NCBI RefSeq assembly: GCF_021729865.1
Contig: NZ_CP063400.1
Coordinates: 4,650,001 to 4,714,000 of the forward strand
Origin: Hydrogenophaga sp. SL48
Lineage (GTDB): Bacteria > Pseudomonadota > Gammaproteobacteria > Burkholderiales > Burkholderiaceae_C
Direction: 5' to 3'
Length of the DNA: 64,000 nucleotides
Positions within the stretch are counted from its first letter, which is position 1. Every line of letters starts with the position of its first letter. The position numbers and the translations under genes are program-made. Below are positions 8,039-16,887 of this stretch, in pieces. Under the pieces are notes generated by a model, which did no database searches, had not been told where the DNA came from, and saw only the letters and a program-made list of their open reading frames with translations.

Positions 8039-9054
8039 ACGCGCGAACACCTGTGTCCCCGCTGCCCGCCAGCGGCGTGCTGATGAGCCTGGCCGACACC
8101 GCCGCCGCGATCCGCAAAGGTGGCTTCCTGTCGATCGCCGCCGACGAGGCGCTGCTGCGCCAGCTGCCCCAGGGCCACTGGCTGGCCGGCAGCATTCCCT
8201 ATTTCATGGGCCAGGGTGGCGGCGAAACCACGCGCGACCAGCTCTTCGTCACGGCGCTGCCGGTGCCCGGCGCCGCGCCCCGCCTGTGCTGGTACAACCA
8301 GCACAACCTCTCGCAGATCGCGCTGGACGCGCCGGCCCATGGCCTCACCGTGCTGATCGTGCCGGCGTTTTCCGAGGTGCATTCCCTTTACGCGCGCGAG
8401 GCGCCCGGCTTCGAGGACATGTACATGAAGCCCATCGTGGGCTGGATCGCCGGGGTGCACCTGGACGACCTCGGCCGCGCCGCGCCGGTCGTGGCCAACG
8501 GCCAGACCCTGAGCTTCCGCCAGGACCAGGCGCTGGCCATCCACATCCCGCTGCCCGAGACCCTGTACCCGCGCATCGAGATCCTCAACCTGTTCCAGCC
8601 CGGCCCCGGCGACGAGATCAGCTTTCCCTCGACCGGTTTTTCGGCGCAGGAGTGTTTCGTCAACGGGCGCCTCGTCAACCTGGCCCAGTACCTGGTCGAG
8701 CAGGGCGTGGACACCCGCCTGCCGCTGGTGGCGGATTACTCGGGCGCCATGATCAATGTGTCGTTCAAGGCCGTCGACGCGGCGGCGGGCCAGGTGGATT
8801 TCTACGCGCCGGTGTTCGACGACGTGGTCTACCGCATCGCCCAGCCCGTGCCCGGCTACAGCCAGGCCTTCGCCCGGGCGCTGCCGCCCGACGCGCACGG
8901 CGCCAGCTGGAGCTGCAACTGCATCCTCAACTACCTGTACGGCGAGCTGGAGGGCCAGCGCACCGGGCCGATCACCGGGCCCATGACCTTCGGTGAAATC
9001 GCCTACCAGCTGCTCAACCAGACCATGGTGTATGTGAGCCTGGAGGCGGTTTGA
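8035..9054 (+). CDS. Uncharacterised protein, second gene of a sigma-54-type operon
   Basis: The 339-residue protein has no signal peptide and no transmembrane helix. It looks like a compact globular beta-rich protein with a conserved-looking core (RIEILNLFQPGPGDEISFP) and a cysteine pair CNC near residue 302. The ATGA overlap with the upstream stop fixes the start and implies obligate co-expression. I do not recognise the family. A type-A dispersed repeat begins directly after its stop codon. Confidence 0.72.
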   Translation: MNARTPVSPLPASGVLMSLADTAAAIRKGGFLSIAADEALLRQLPQGHWLAGSIPYFMGQGGGETTRDQLFVTALPVPGAAPRLCWYNQHNLSQIALDAPAHGLTVLIVPAFSEVHSLYAREAPGFEDMYMKPIVGWIAGVHLDDLGRAAPVVANGQTLSFRQDQALAIHIPLPETLYPRIEILNLFQPGPGDEISFPSTGFSAQECFVNGRLVNLAQYLVEQGVDTRLPLVADYSGAMINVSFKAVDAAAGQVDFYAPVFDDVVYRIAQPVPGYSQAFARALPPDAHGASWSCNCILNYLYGELEGQRTGPITGPMTFGEIAYQLLNQTMVYVSLEAV

Positions 9055-9142
9055 CCCCCCCTGCGCCGCTGCGCGGTTTCCCCCCGGGGGGACCACGCCT
9101 TTGGCCCGGCAAAGCCGGTTCTTCGGCGTGTGCTGGGTGGGG
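9055..9142 (+). repeat. Dispersed structured repeat, copy R1 (type A)
   Basis: The copy starts on the base after the upstream stop codon. It contains the C6/G6 hairpin (9080-9091), the core CCGGC-AAA-GCCGG (9106-9118), and an outer stem CACGCC (9094-9099) pairing with GGCGTG (9125-9130). Other copies have different but equally complementary outer-stem bases. Confidence 0.82.
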
Positions 9143-9273
9143 CATTGCGCACCGGGTGGCGTTTTGGGTCGCTGTAGAAGCGTGGCTGCATTGGCATGAA
9201 TCGCGGTGCAAGCGGCGCTCGGGCGGGCGGGTTTGTGCGACAGTCGTCGCTGCCCTCAACCGCTCGCGCCGCC

Positions 9274-10398
9274 ATGCCCCGTCCCATCCTTGCCACCGTC
9301 CACCCCGAAGCCCTGCAGCACAACCTGAACCAGGCCCGCCTGCGCGCGCCCGACGCCCGCGTCTGGGCGGTGGTCAAGGCCAACGCCTATGGCCACGGCA
9401 TCGAGCGCTGCTTTGATGCCCTGCGCGGGGCCGACGGTTTCGCCATGATCGACCTGGCCGAGGCCGAGCGCGTGCGCGCGCTGGACTGGCGCGGCCCGCT
9501 GCTGCTGCTCGAAGGCGTGTTCGAGCCGCGCGACCTGGAGCTGTGCTCGCGCCTGCACCTCTGGCACGCCGTGCACTGCACCGAGCAGATCGACTGGCTC
9601 GCCGCCCACAAGACCCAGGTGCCGCACCGCGTCTTCCTCAAGCTCAACAGCGGCATGAACCGCCTGGGCTTCACGCCCACCGCCTTCCGCGCTGCCTGGG
9701 CGCGGCTCAACGCGCTGCCGCAGGTGGAAGAGATCTCGCTCATGACGCACTTCAGCGACGCCGACGGCCCGCGCGGCATCGCCCACCAGGTCGCCGCTTT
9801 CGAAGCCGCCACGGCCGACCTGCCGGGCGAGCGCACCCTGTGCAACAGCGCCGCCATCCTGCGCCACGCGCAGAGCCCGCTGCGCGGCGAGGGCGTGAGC
9901 ACGCTCGCCGCCGACTGGGTGCGCGAAGGCATCGCGCTCTACGGCGGCGCCCCTGACCACCCGGAACACACGGCCGCCGGCTGGGGCTTGCAACCGACCA
10001 TGACGCTCTCCAGCCGGCTCATCGGCACCCAGCAGCTGCAGCCCGCCGACACCGTGGGCTACGGCTCCGCCTTCACCGCCGAGGCCCCCATGCGCGTCGG
10101 CGTGGTCGCCTGCGGTTACGCCGACGGCTACCCGCGCCACGCGCCCACTGGCACGCCCGTGCTGGTGAACGGCGTGCGCACCCGCACCGTTGGCCGCGTG
10201 AGCATGGACATGATCGCGGTGGACCTCGCGCCGCTGGACGCCGCGGGCGTGGCCGCCGGCGTGGGCAGCGAGGTCGTGCTCTGGGGCGTGTCGCCATCGA
10301 CGGGCGCCCAGCTGCCGGTGGACGAGGTGGCGCGCGCCGCGGGCACCATTTCCTACGAGCTGCTCTGCGCGGTGGCTCAGCGCGTGCCGTTCGCTTAA
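9274..10398 (+). CDS. alr: Alanine racemase
   Basis: The 374-residue PLP enzyme interconverts L- and D-alanine for peptidoglycan synthesis. The PLP lysine is Lys35 in [10 protein letters not shown] and the second catalytic base is Tyr263 in GYGSAF. Family blocks [13 protein letters not shown] and VGRVSMDM are present. I chose the ATG at 9274 because family similarity begins at [13 protein letters not shown]; the longer frame upstream is unlikely coding. Length is normal for bacterial Alr. A repeat copy lies downstream. Confidence 0.95.
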   Translation: MPRPILATVHPEALQHNLNQARLRAPDARVWAVVKANAYGHGIERCFDALRGADGFAMIDLAEAERVRALDWRGPLLLLEGVFEPRDLELCSRLHLWHAVHCTEQIDWLAAHKTQVPHRVFLKLNSGMNRLGFTPTAFRAAWARLNALPQVEEISLMTHFSDADGPRGIAHQVAAFEAATADLPGERTLCNSAAILRHAQSPLRGEGVSTLAADWVREGIALYGGAPDHPEHTAAGWGLQPTMTLSSRLIGTQQLQPADTVGYGSAFTAEAPMRVGVVACGYADGYPRHAPTGTPVLVNGVRTRTVGRVSMDMIAVDLAPLDAAGVAAGVGSEVVLWGVSPSTGAQLPVDEVARAAGTISYELLCAVAQRVPFA

Positions 10399-10401
10399 CC
10401 A

Positions 10402-10566
10402 CCCCCGCGCCGCCTGCGGCGTGCCTTGCAGGCCGCGCCACCGTCGGAGCCGGTGTCACTTCGGGCTGTCCAAGTCTGCGCAGGCAGACTTGGAGCCGCA
10501 GCCCTCAGCCCCCCAAGGGGGCGATGCGAGTGGCCCGGCAAAGCCGGTTCCACCGCATCCTGGGTT
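10402..10566 (+). repeat. Dispersed structured repeat, copy R2 (type A, enlarged)
   Basis: Downstream of alr and in its orientation. The core CCGGC-AAA-GCCGG lies at 10535-10547, nested in GTGG/CCAC (10530-10533 with 10550-10553) and GATGCG/CGCATC (10523-10528 with 10554-10559). Compared with other copies, about 80 extra bases separate the 5' hairpin from the C/G-run hairpin; this extra part includes an inverted repeat on AAGTCTGC/GCAGACTT near 10474-10493. Confidence 0.78.
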
Positions 10567-10650
10567 CGAGCCCGTGCGCCGGTGAGGGTGTGGCGGGCCC
10601 ATCCGGTTACCTCGTGGGTTCTTTTTTTGTGGGCCTGGGCGTCTCGGCGA

Positions 10651-11931
10651 ATGGCGCAAGACAATCGATTGCATTGTTCTTGTGTCGAAAGCCTTCCCTT
10701 GTCTCTTCCGTCTTCCTCCCGCTCTCCCCTGGCCGTGTTCCTCGGCCTGCCCTATGTGGCCTGGGTCATCCTGTATTGCGCCGTGACCTGGGGCGTGTTC
10801 GGTGCCCTGCTGGGCGCCGTCACGCCCAGCCTGCGTGCCCAGATGGGCGTGTCGTTCCAGCAGGTGGGCTGGCTGATGGCGATCTGGAGCGCGGGCGGTG
10901 CCATCGGTTCGCTGCTGGGGGGCGCCATCGCCAAGCGCTACCCGCCGCAGCGCCTGCTGGTCACCTACACCGCGCTGGTGATGGGCGCGCTGGTGGGCGT
11001 GCTCACCGCGCCCAGCTTCGGCTGGCTGGCCTTCTTCATGGTCAGCATCGCCACCTTCGAGACGGCGCTGTTCACCCTGGGCCACGGGCTGCTGGCCGAG
11101 ATGAGCGACGACCCCGAGCAGCGCACCCGCATCATCGGGCTGGTCGACGTGGGCTACAGCCTGGGCACGGTGCTTTCGCCGCTGCTGGCCGCCGCCGCGC
11201 TGCTCGCCGATCCCAACTGGCGCGGCCCTTACCTGGTGTTCGGGCTGCTGGCGCTGGCCCTGCTGGCCATGACGCTGCAAAGCCGGCGCCTGAGCAGCGT
11301 GGGGTTCCGCACCGAGCTGCAACACGCCGACGGCGCCACCGGCACGCCGCGGATACCCCTGGGGTATGCCGGGCTGCTGCGCGAGCCACTCGTGCGCTGG
11401 GTGCTCGTGGCCGGGCTGTGCAGCGGCCTGTGCGAGTGGGGACAAAACTTCTGGTTCGTGAGCTACGCCACCGAGGTGCTGGGCCTGCACCCCCAGAGCG
11501 CGCGCCTGGCGCTGGGCTTCCTGATGGCGGGCATGGTGGTCGGGCGGATCTGGCAGGCCTTCTGGCACAGCCGTTTTTCGATGGAGCAGAAGATCCAGGG
11601 GCTGGGCGTGCTGGCCACCGCGGCGCTGGCGGTCGTGTGGCTGCTGCCGGCGGGCGCGCCGTTCGGGGTGCTCGCGCTGTGCAACTTCGCGGCCGGGCTG
11701 GGGGTGTCGGTCGCCTTCCCCATCCTGCTCGGCACGGCGCTGCGCAGCTTCCCCCAGGAGGCGCCGCGCCTCTCTGCGCTGCTGATGCTGTCGTTCACCG
11801 GCGGCGCCCAGGTGGCGGCCCTGTTCATGGGCCAGCTGGCCGGAAGCCACGGGCTGCGCAGCGCCTACGCGGTGCTGGTGGTGGGCGCGCTGGGGTTTGT
11901 GGTGTGCGCCTGGCGGCTGGGGCGGCGGTGA
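10651..11931 (+). CDS. MFS transporter
   Basis: The 426-residue frame encodes about twelve transmembrane helices of a major facilitator protein. It has a loop-2-like GGAIAKRYPPQRLL motif and typical glycine-rich helices, and probably lies in the inner membrane. The substrate is unknown. The start is uncertain: codons between 10651 and 10734 are unlike the rest of the gene (TTG, CAT, TGT, TCT, CTT), so translation may begin at the GTG at 10735, just before VFLGLPYVAW. It stands alone between a repeat and the RND promoter. Confidence 0.83.
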   Translation: MAQDNRLHCSCVESLPLSLPSSSRSPLAVFLGLPYVAWVILYCAVTWGVFGALLGAVTPSLRAQMGVSFQQVGWLMAIWSAGGAIGSLLGGAIAKRYPPQRLLVTYTALVMGALVGVLTAPSFGWLAFFMVSIATFETALFTLGHGLLAEMSDDPEQRTRIIGLVDVGYSLGTVLSPLLAAAALLADPNWRGPYLVFGLLALALLAMTLQSRRLSSVGFRTELQHADGATGTPRIPLGYAGLLREPLVRWVLVAGLCSGLCEWGQNFWFVSYATEVLGLHPQSARLALGFLMAGMVVGRIWQAFWHSRFSMEQKIQGLGVLATAALAVVWLLPAGAPFGVLALCNFAAGLGVSVAFPILLGTALRSFPQEAPRLSALLMLSFTGGAQVAALFMGQLAGSHGLRSAYAVLVVGALGFVVCAWRLGRR

Positions 11932-12010
11932 ATTGAAATACGCCCGCCGCGGGGGCGGCACGGCGGTACCCTGGGTAACCCAGGCTTCAGGCATTGGGGT
12001 GGCGCGTCTA

Positions 12011-12039
12011 TTGTACCCCTGGGGGTATATGGCTATACT
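12011..12039 (+). promoter_or_regulatory. Promoter with embedded CsoR/CstR-type operator
   Basis: TTGTAC (12011-12016), a 17-bp spacer and TATACT (12034-12039) form a good sigma-70 promoter; AGGAGA follows at 12051-12056. A perfect 14-bp palindrome TACCCC-TG-GGGGTA at 12014-12027 overlaps the -35 box and spacer. C/G-run palindromes flanked by TA are typical operators of CsoR-family repressors (Cu, persulfide, formaldehyde sensors). No CsoR-family gene is in the window, so the regulator would act from elsewhere. Confidence 0.68.
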
Positions 12040-12061
12040 GCAGTTTGTATAGGAGAAGTCC

Positions 12062-13222
12062 ATGTCTGCCCGTTCCATTGGTTTCCGTCTGCCGTCCGCT
12101 TCGGTCGTCCGTTCCGCGCTGTCCCGCCGCTGGGCCGTGGGCGCTTTGCCGCTCGTGCTGGGCGCCATCGCGGTGCTGGTCATGGGCGGTGTGCACGCCG
12201 CGGGCGATGGGCCGGTCGTGGGGCCGCGGGTGCCGGTGATCGCGGTGGGGAGCCAGGCCGTGGGTGCCGGAGCGGTGTTCGACGGCAGCCTGCAAGCGGT
12301 GCGCCAGAGCGTGCTCTCGGCGCAGGCCAGCGGCCGCATCGCCTCGCTCTCCGTCAAGGCGGGTGACCGCGTGAAGGCCGGCCAGGTGCTGGCCGTGATC
12401 GACGACCGCGCCACCCAGGCGGGTGTGGCGCAGGCGCAGGCTGGGCTGGCTCAGGCCGATGCCAACCTGGGTAACGCCAAAGCGGCTTACGAGCGTGCGC
12501 GCGATCTGCGTGCCCAGGGCTTCCTGGCCCAGGCGGCGGTCGATGCCGCCCTGGCCCAGTACAAGGCCGCGCAGGCCGGCACCGCCGCCGCCCGTGCCGG
12601 GCAGACGCAGGCCAGCGTGGCCCAGGGCTTCACGCGCCTGACCGCGCCGTGGGACGGCTGGGTGCTGGCCACCCACGCCGAGGCCGGTGCGCTGGCCATG
12701 CCGGGTGCGCCTGTGCTCACGGTGTACGCACCGCAGCCCATGCGCGCGGTGGTGCACGTGCCGGCCTCGATGCAGGCGCTGGCGCTGTCGGCCCAGAAGG
12801 TCGAAATCCAGCTGCCCGGCACCGACCGCTGGGTGGCTCCCGCGTCCACGAGCAGCGTGCCCGCCGCCGACCCGGTGTCGCAGACGGTGGAATGGCGCCT
12901 GAACCTGAGTGACGCCGACGGCGCGGGCCAGGTGCCAGGCCGCCAGACCCGGGTGCGTTTCGTGGGCGGCAACGCCCAGGCCGATCGCCAGCGCCTGGTG
13001 GTGCCCGCCACCGCCGTGCTGCGCCGGGGCGAACTGACCGGTGTCTATGTGGTCACGGCCAAGGGCGAAGGCCAGGCCGAAGGTTTTGCCCTGCGCGCCG
13101 TGCGCACCGGGGCCACGCACGGTGAAGGCGTCGAGGTGCTCGCGGGCCTGAAGGCGGGTGACCGTGTGGCGCTCGACCCGGTTCGTGCCGGTCTCGCGGG
13201 CGCACAACCCGCCGCGAAATAA
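12062..13222 (+). CDS. RND efflux periplasmic adaptor (membrane fusion protein)
   Basis: The 386-residue protein has an N-terminal signal or membrane anchor (residues 20-45), a lipoyl-like half motif (VLSAQASGRIASLSVKAGD), a helical hairpin rich in Ala and Gln (residues about 125-185), and beta-barrel domains with VPATAVLRRGELTGVYVV. It links the RND pump encoded 9 bp downstream to an outer-membrane channel, which is not encoded here. The ATG at 12062 follows AGGAGA. The promoter carries a CsoR/CstR-type palindrome. Confidence 0.9.
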   Translation: MSARSIGFRLPSASVVRSALSRRWAVGALPLVLGAIAVLVMGGVHAAGDGPVVGPRVPVIAVGSQAVGAGAVFDGSLQAVRQSVLSAQASGRIASLSVKAGDRVKAGQVLAVIDDRATQAGVAQAQAGLAQADANLGNAKAAYERARDLRAQGFLAQAAVDAALAQYKAAQAGTAAARAGQTQASVAQGFTRLTAPWDGWVLATHAEAGALAMPGAPVLTVYAPQPMRAVVHVPASMQALALSAQKVEIQLPGTDRWVAPASTSSVPAADPVSQTVEWRLNLSDADGAGQVPGRQTRVRFVGGNAQADRQRLVVPATAVLRRGELTGVYVVTAKGEGQAEGFALRAVRTGATHGEGVEVLAGLKAGDRVALDPVRAGLAGAQPAAK

Positions 13223-13231
13223 GGCGCCGCC

Positions 13232-16200
13232 ATGAGCCACCCCAATCACACCTCCCCACCCGAGAAGCTGGGCTTCTCCGGCTCGGTGGCACGCGCCTTC
13301 CAGGCCAACGCCATCACGCCGCTGCTCGCGCTGGTCGCGCTGCTGCTGGGCCTGTTCGCCGTGCTGGTCACGCCGCGCGAGGAAGAGCCGCAGATCAACG
13401 TGACCATGGCCAACGTGATCATCCCGTTCCCGGGCGCGTCCAGCGCCGACGTGGAGAAGATGGTCGCCGCACCGGCCGAACACGTGCTCTCGCAGATCCA
13501 GGGCATCGAACACAGCTACTCGGTCGCGCGCCCCGGCGTCGCGGTGCTGACGGTGCAATTCAAGGTCGGCGTGCCGCGCACCGAGGCGCTGGTGCGCCTG
13601 TACGACGTGCTCAACGCCAACCAGGACTGGCTGCCGCAGGGCCTGGGCGTGTTGACGCCGATCGTCAAGCCCAAGGGCATCGACGACGTGCCCGTGCTGG
13701 CCGCCACGCTGTGGACGAAAGACGCGCAGAGCGCCCACGACCTGGAGCGCGTCGCGCACGCGGTCGAGACCGAGCTCAAGCGCGTGCCCGGCACCCGCGA
13801 GGTGGTGACCATCGGCGGCCCTGGCCGCGCGGTGCACGTGTGGCTGGAGCCGAACAAGCTGCGCGAGCGCGGCGTGAGCGTGCAGGCGCTGCAGGGCGCG
13901 ATCGCCTCGGCCAACTTTGGCCTCCCTTCGGGCTCGGTGATCAACCCCAACCCCGCCAAGGGCGAGCCCGGCATGCTGTCGGTCGAGACCGGCGAGTTCC
14001 TGCAGAACGCGCAGGACGTGGGCGACATCGTGGTCGGCGTGAACAACGGCCGCCCCATCTACCTGCGTGAGGTGGCGCGGGTGGAGGCCGGTGCCCAGCT
14101 GCCCCAACGTTATGTGTGGTTCACCCCCGGCGCAGCCGACGCTGCGCACCCCGGGCAACAAGGCCAGAACCACCCGGCCGTGACCATCACCGTCACCAAG
14201 AAGTCCGGTGAAAACGCGGTGGACGTGGCCGCCGGTGCGCGCGAGCGGCTGGACAACCTCAAGAACACGGTGATTCCCGACGACGTGCAGGTCAGCATCA
14301 CGCGCGACTACGGCGAAACGGCGGCGGCCAAGGCCAACAAGCTGATCCAGAAGCTCATCTTCGCCACCGGCAGCGTGATCATCCTGGTGGGGCTGGCGCT
14401 GGGCCGGCGCGAGGCCATCATCGTCGGCGCGGCCGTGATCCTCACGCTCACCGCGACGCTGTTCGCCAGCTGGGCCTGGGGCTTCACGCTGAACCGGGTG
14501 TCGCTGTTCGCGCTGATCTTCTCCATCGGCATCCTGGTGGACGACGCCATCGTGGTGGTGGAGAACATCCACCGCCACCGCATGCTCACGCCCGACGTGC
14601 CGCTGTCGGTGATCATCCCGCGCGCGGTCGATGAAGTGGGCGGCCCCACCATCCTCGCCACCTTCACCGTCATCGCGGCGCTGCTGCCCATGGCGTTTGT
14701 GAGCGGCCTGATGGGCCCCTACATGAGCCCGATCCCGATCAACGCCAGCATGGGCATGGCGATTTCGCTCGCCATCGCGTTCACCGTCACGCCCTGGCTC
14801 GCGCTCAAGCTCACAAAGACCGGCGAAGGCCACGCCGCGCACGGCCCCGGCAAGATCACACGCACGCTGCAGAACGTCTTCACCCGCACGCTCACGCCGC
14901 TGCTGCAGAGCGCCAAGAAGCGCTGGCTGCTGGCGGCCGGCATTGGCGGCGCGCTGCTGCTCTCGGTGAGCCTGGCGCTGGTGCCCAATTCGTTCCTGGG
15001 CGTGGTGCTCAAGATGCTGCCCTTCGACAACAAGAGCGAGTACCAGGTGGTGGTGGACATGCCCGCCGGCACGCCGCTGGAAGGCACGACCGCCGCGCTG
15101 CAGGCCATGACCGCCTGGCTCGCCACGCAACCCGAGGTGGCCAACGTGCAGGGTTACGCCGGCACCGCGAGCCCGATCACCTTCAACGGGCTGGTGCGCC
15201 AGTACTACCTGCGTGCCGAAGCCGAGGGGGGCGACCTGCAGGTCAACCTGGTGGACGCGCACGCGCGCAGCGAACAAAGCCACGCCATCGCGCAGCGCCA
15301 CCGGCCCGAGCTGGAAAAGATCGCCGCCGAACACGGCGCCCGGATCAAGGTGGTCGAAGTGCCGCCCGGCCCGCCGGTGATGTCGCCCATCGTGGCCGAG
15401 GTCTATGGCCCCGACCAGGAAGGCCGCGCCGAACTCGCCCAGCGTGTCGCCCAGGCCTACAAGAAGACGCCCGACATCGTGGGCGTGGACACCTCGCTCA
15501 AAGAGCCCGCGCCGCGCGCCTTCCTGCGCATCCAGCGCCAGCGCGCCGAGTCGCTCGGCATCCCGGTGCAGGTGATCGCGCAGACCGTCTACGCCGCGCT
15601 CTCGGGCTCGGACGCCGCCTACCTGCACGACGGTCACGCCAAGTTCGCCGTGCCGGTGCGCCTGCAGCTGCCGCTGGACCAGCAGGTCGGTCTGGACGCG
15701 CTGCTCGCGCTGCCCATGAAGGCGGCGAACGGCGCCATGGTGCCGCTGTCCGAGCTGGTGACGGTGGAGCGCGGCGTGATCGACCAGCCGCGTTACACCA
15801 AAGACATGTTGCCCGTGACCTACGTGTTCGGCGACATGGCCGGCTCGCTCGACTCGCCGCTGTACGGCCTGTTCGGCATCCGCTCGTCGATGAAAGAGGC
15901 CGCGCTGCCCAACACCGGCGAACTCGGCGAGTACTGGATCAGCCAGCCGAAGGACCCGTACCGCCAGTACGCGGTGAAGTGGGACGGCGAATGGCAGATC
16001 ACCTACGAGACCTTCCGCGACATGGGCGCGGCCTACGGCGTCGGCCTGATCCTGATCTACCTGCTGGTGGTGGCGCAGTTCAAGAGCTACCTCACGCCGC
16101 TGATCATCATGGCGCCGATCCCGCTGACCATCATCGGCGTCATGCCGGGCCACGCGTTGCTCAACGCGCAGTACACCGCGACCAGCATGATCGGCATGAT

Positions 16201-16516
16201 CGCGCTGGCCGGCATCATCGTGCGCAACTCCATCCTGCTGGTGGACTTCATCGAGCTCGAAACCCGGCGCGGCGTGCCCTTTGCTGAGGCCGTGGTGCAG
16301 TCCGCCGCGGTGCGGGCGCAGCCGATCGCGCTGACCGGCCTGGCCGCCATGATGGGCGCCTTCTTCATCCTCGACGACCCGATCTTCAACGGCCTCGCGA
16401 TCTCGCTGATCTTCGGCATCGCCGTGTCCACGCTGCTCACGCTGGTCGTGATCCCGGTTCTGTACTACGCCACTTACAAAAATGACCCCCTGCGCCGCTT
16501 CGGTTCTTCCCCCTGA
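13232..16516 (+). CDS. RND-family efflux pump, inner-membrane subunit
   Basis: The 1094-residue transporter has twelve helices and two large periplasmic loops. The proton-relay pair Asp437-Asp438 lies in GILVDDAIVVVENIHRH. The C-terminal half has QYTATSMIGMIALAGIIVRN. It exports its substrate by proton antiport with the adaptor encoded upstream. Neighbours suggest a sulfur or metal stress role rather than classical drug efflux, which is inference. Its last residues (DPLRRFGSSP) and its TGA are encoded by a dispersed repeat (R3), so the native C-terminus appears to have been replaced. Confidence 0.92.
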   Translation: MSHPNHTSPPEKLGFSGSVARAFQANAITPLLALVALLLGLFAVLVTPREEEPQINVTMANVIIPFPGASSADVEKMVAAPAEHVLSQIQGIEHSYSVARPGVAVLTVQFKVGVPRTEALVRLYDVLNANQDWLPQGLGVLTPIVKPKGIDDVPVLAATLWTKDAQSAHDLERVAHAVETELKRVPGTREVVTIGGPGRAVHVWLEPNKLRERGVSVQALQGAIASANFGLPSGSVINPNPAKGEPGMLSVETGEFLQNAQDVGDIVVGVNNGRPIYLREVARVEAGAQLPQRYVWFTPGAADAAHPGQQGQNHPAVTITVTKKSGENAVDVAAGARERLDNLKNTVIPDDVQVSITRDYGETAAAKANKLIQKLIFATGSVIILVGLALGRREAIIVGAAVILTLTATLFASWAWGFTLNRVSLFALIFSIGILVDDAIVVVENIHRHRMLTPDVPLSVIIPRAVDEVGGPTILATFTVIAALLPMAFVSGLMGPYMSPIPINASMGMAISLAIAFTVTPWLALKLTKTGEGHAAHGPGKITRTLQNVFTRTLTPLLQSAKKRWLLAAGIGGALLLSVSLALVPNSFLGVVLKMLPFDNKSEYQVVVDMPAGTPLEGTTAALQAMTAWLATQPEVANVQGYAGTASPITFNGLVRQYYLRAEAEGGDLQVNLVDAHARSEQSHAIAQRHRPELEKIAAEHGARIKVVEVPPGPPVMSPIVAEVYGPDQEGRAELAQRVAQAYKKTPDIVGVDTSLKEPAPRAFLRIQRQRAESLGIPVQVIAQTVYAALSGSDAAYLHDGHAKFAVPVRLQLPLDQQVGLDALLALPMKAANGAMVPLSELVTVERGVIDQPRYTKDMLPVTYVFGDMAGSLDSPLYGLFGIRSSMKEAALPNTGELGEYWISQPKDPYRQYAVKWDGEWQITYETFRDMGAAYGVGLILIYLLVVAQFKSYLTPLIIMAPIPLTIIGVMPGHALLNAQYTATSMIGMIALAGIIVRNSILLVDFIELETRRGVPFAEAVVQSAAVRAQPIALTGLAAMMGAFFILDDPIFNGLAISLIFGIAVSTLLTLVVIPVLYYATYKNDPLRRFGSSP

Positions 16517-16571
16517 GGGGGACGCACCCCTGTGGCCCGGCAAAGCCGGTTCCACGGGTGCCCTGGTGGGA
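16484..16571 (+). repeat. Dispersed structured repeat, copy R3 (type A), overlapping a gene end
   Basis: This copy begins inside the RND pump gene; the TGA in its C-run/G-run hairpin is the gene's stop. The core is CCGGC-AAA-GCCGG, nested in GTGG/CCAC (16532-16535 with 16552-16555) and an outer stem GCACCC/GGGTGC (16524-16529 with 16556-16561). The outer stem differs from the GATGCG/CGCATC version yet still pairs fully. Confidence 0.82.
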
Positions 16572-16624
16572 GGCACGCGCTCCGGGCAAGCCAGTTTTCT
16601 CGTGCTTTTTTTAAGGAGTCTGAA

Positions 16625-16861
16625 ATGACCGTCGAACGTTACATCCGCATCATGGCGGGCACAGTCGTCCTGATCTCGCTGGCCCTGGGTTACCACGGCA
16701 GCCCCATCTTCGTCAGCGAGTGGTTCCTCGCGCTGACCGCCTTCGCCGGCTTCAACCTGGCCCAGTCCGGCATCACCGGCTTCTGCCCGCCCGCCATCCT
16801 GTTCAAGAAGCTGGGTGTGCCCGAAGGGGGGTCGGCCTGCGGCACGGGAAAATGCGGCTGA
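16625..16861 (+). CDS. DUF2892 (YgaP transmembrane-like) protein
   Basis: The 78-residue protein has the DUF2892 fold: MTVERYIRIMAGTVVLISLALG, a second hydrophobic helix, then GITGFCPPAILFKKLGV. The C-terminal tail ends in CGTGKCG, adding a cysteine pair. In YgaP this module is fused to a rhodanese domain and is linked to sulfur species; here it stands alone. AAGGAG at 16613-16618 precedes the ATG. The gene lies between the RND pump and a TDT-type transporter, 26 bp before the latter. Confidence 0.85.
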   Translation: MTVERYIRIMAGTVVLISLALGYHGSPIFVSEWFLALTAFAGFNLAQSGITGFCPPAILFKKLGVPEGGSACGTGKCG

Positions 16862-16887
16862 TCTGAAACCAACGCCAGGAAACGCCC

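Noticed and set aside
12008..16696. Open frame of 1562 codons on the minus strand opposite the RND adaptor and pump genes
   Set aside because: It is antisense to two clearly conserved genes; its product is a His/Gln/Arg-rich low-complexity string with no motif, the usual mirror frame in very GC-rich DNA.
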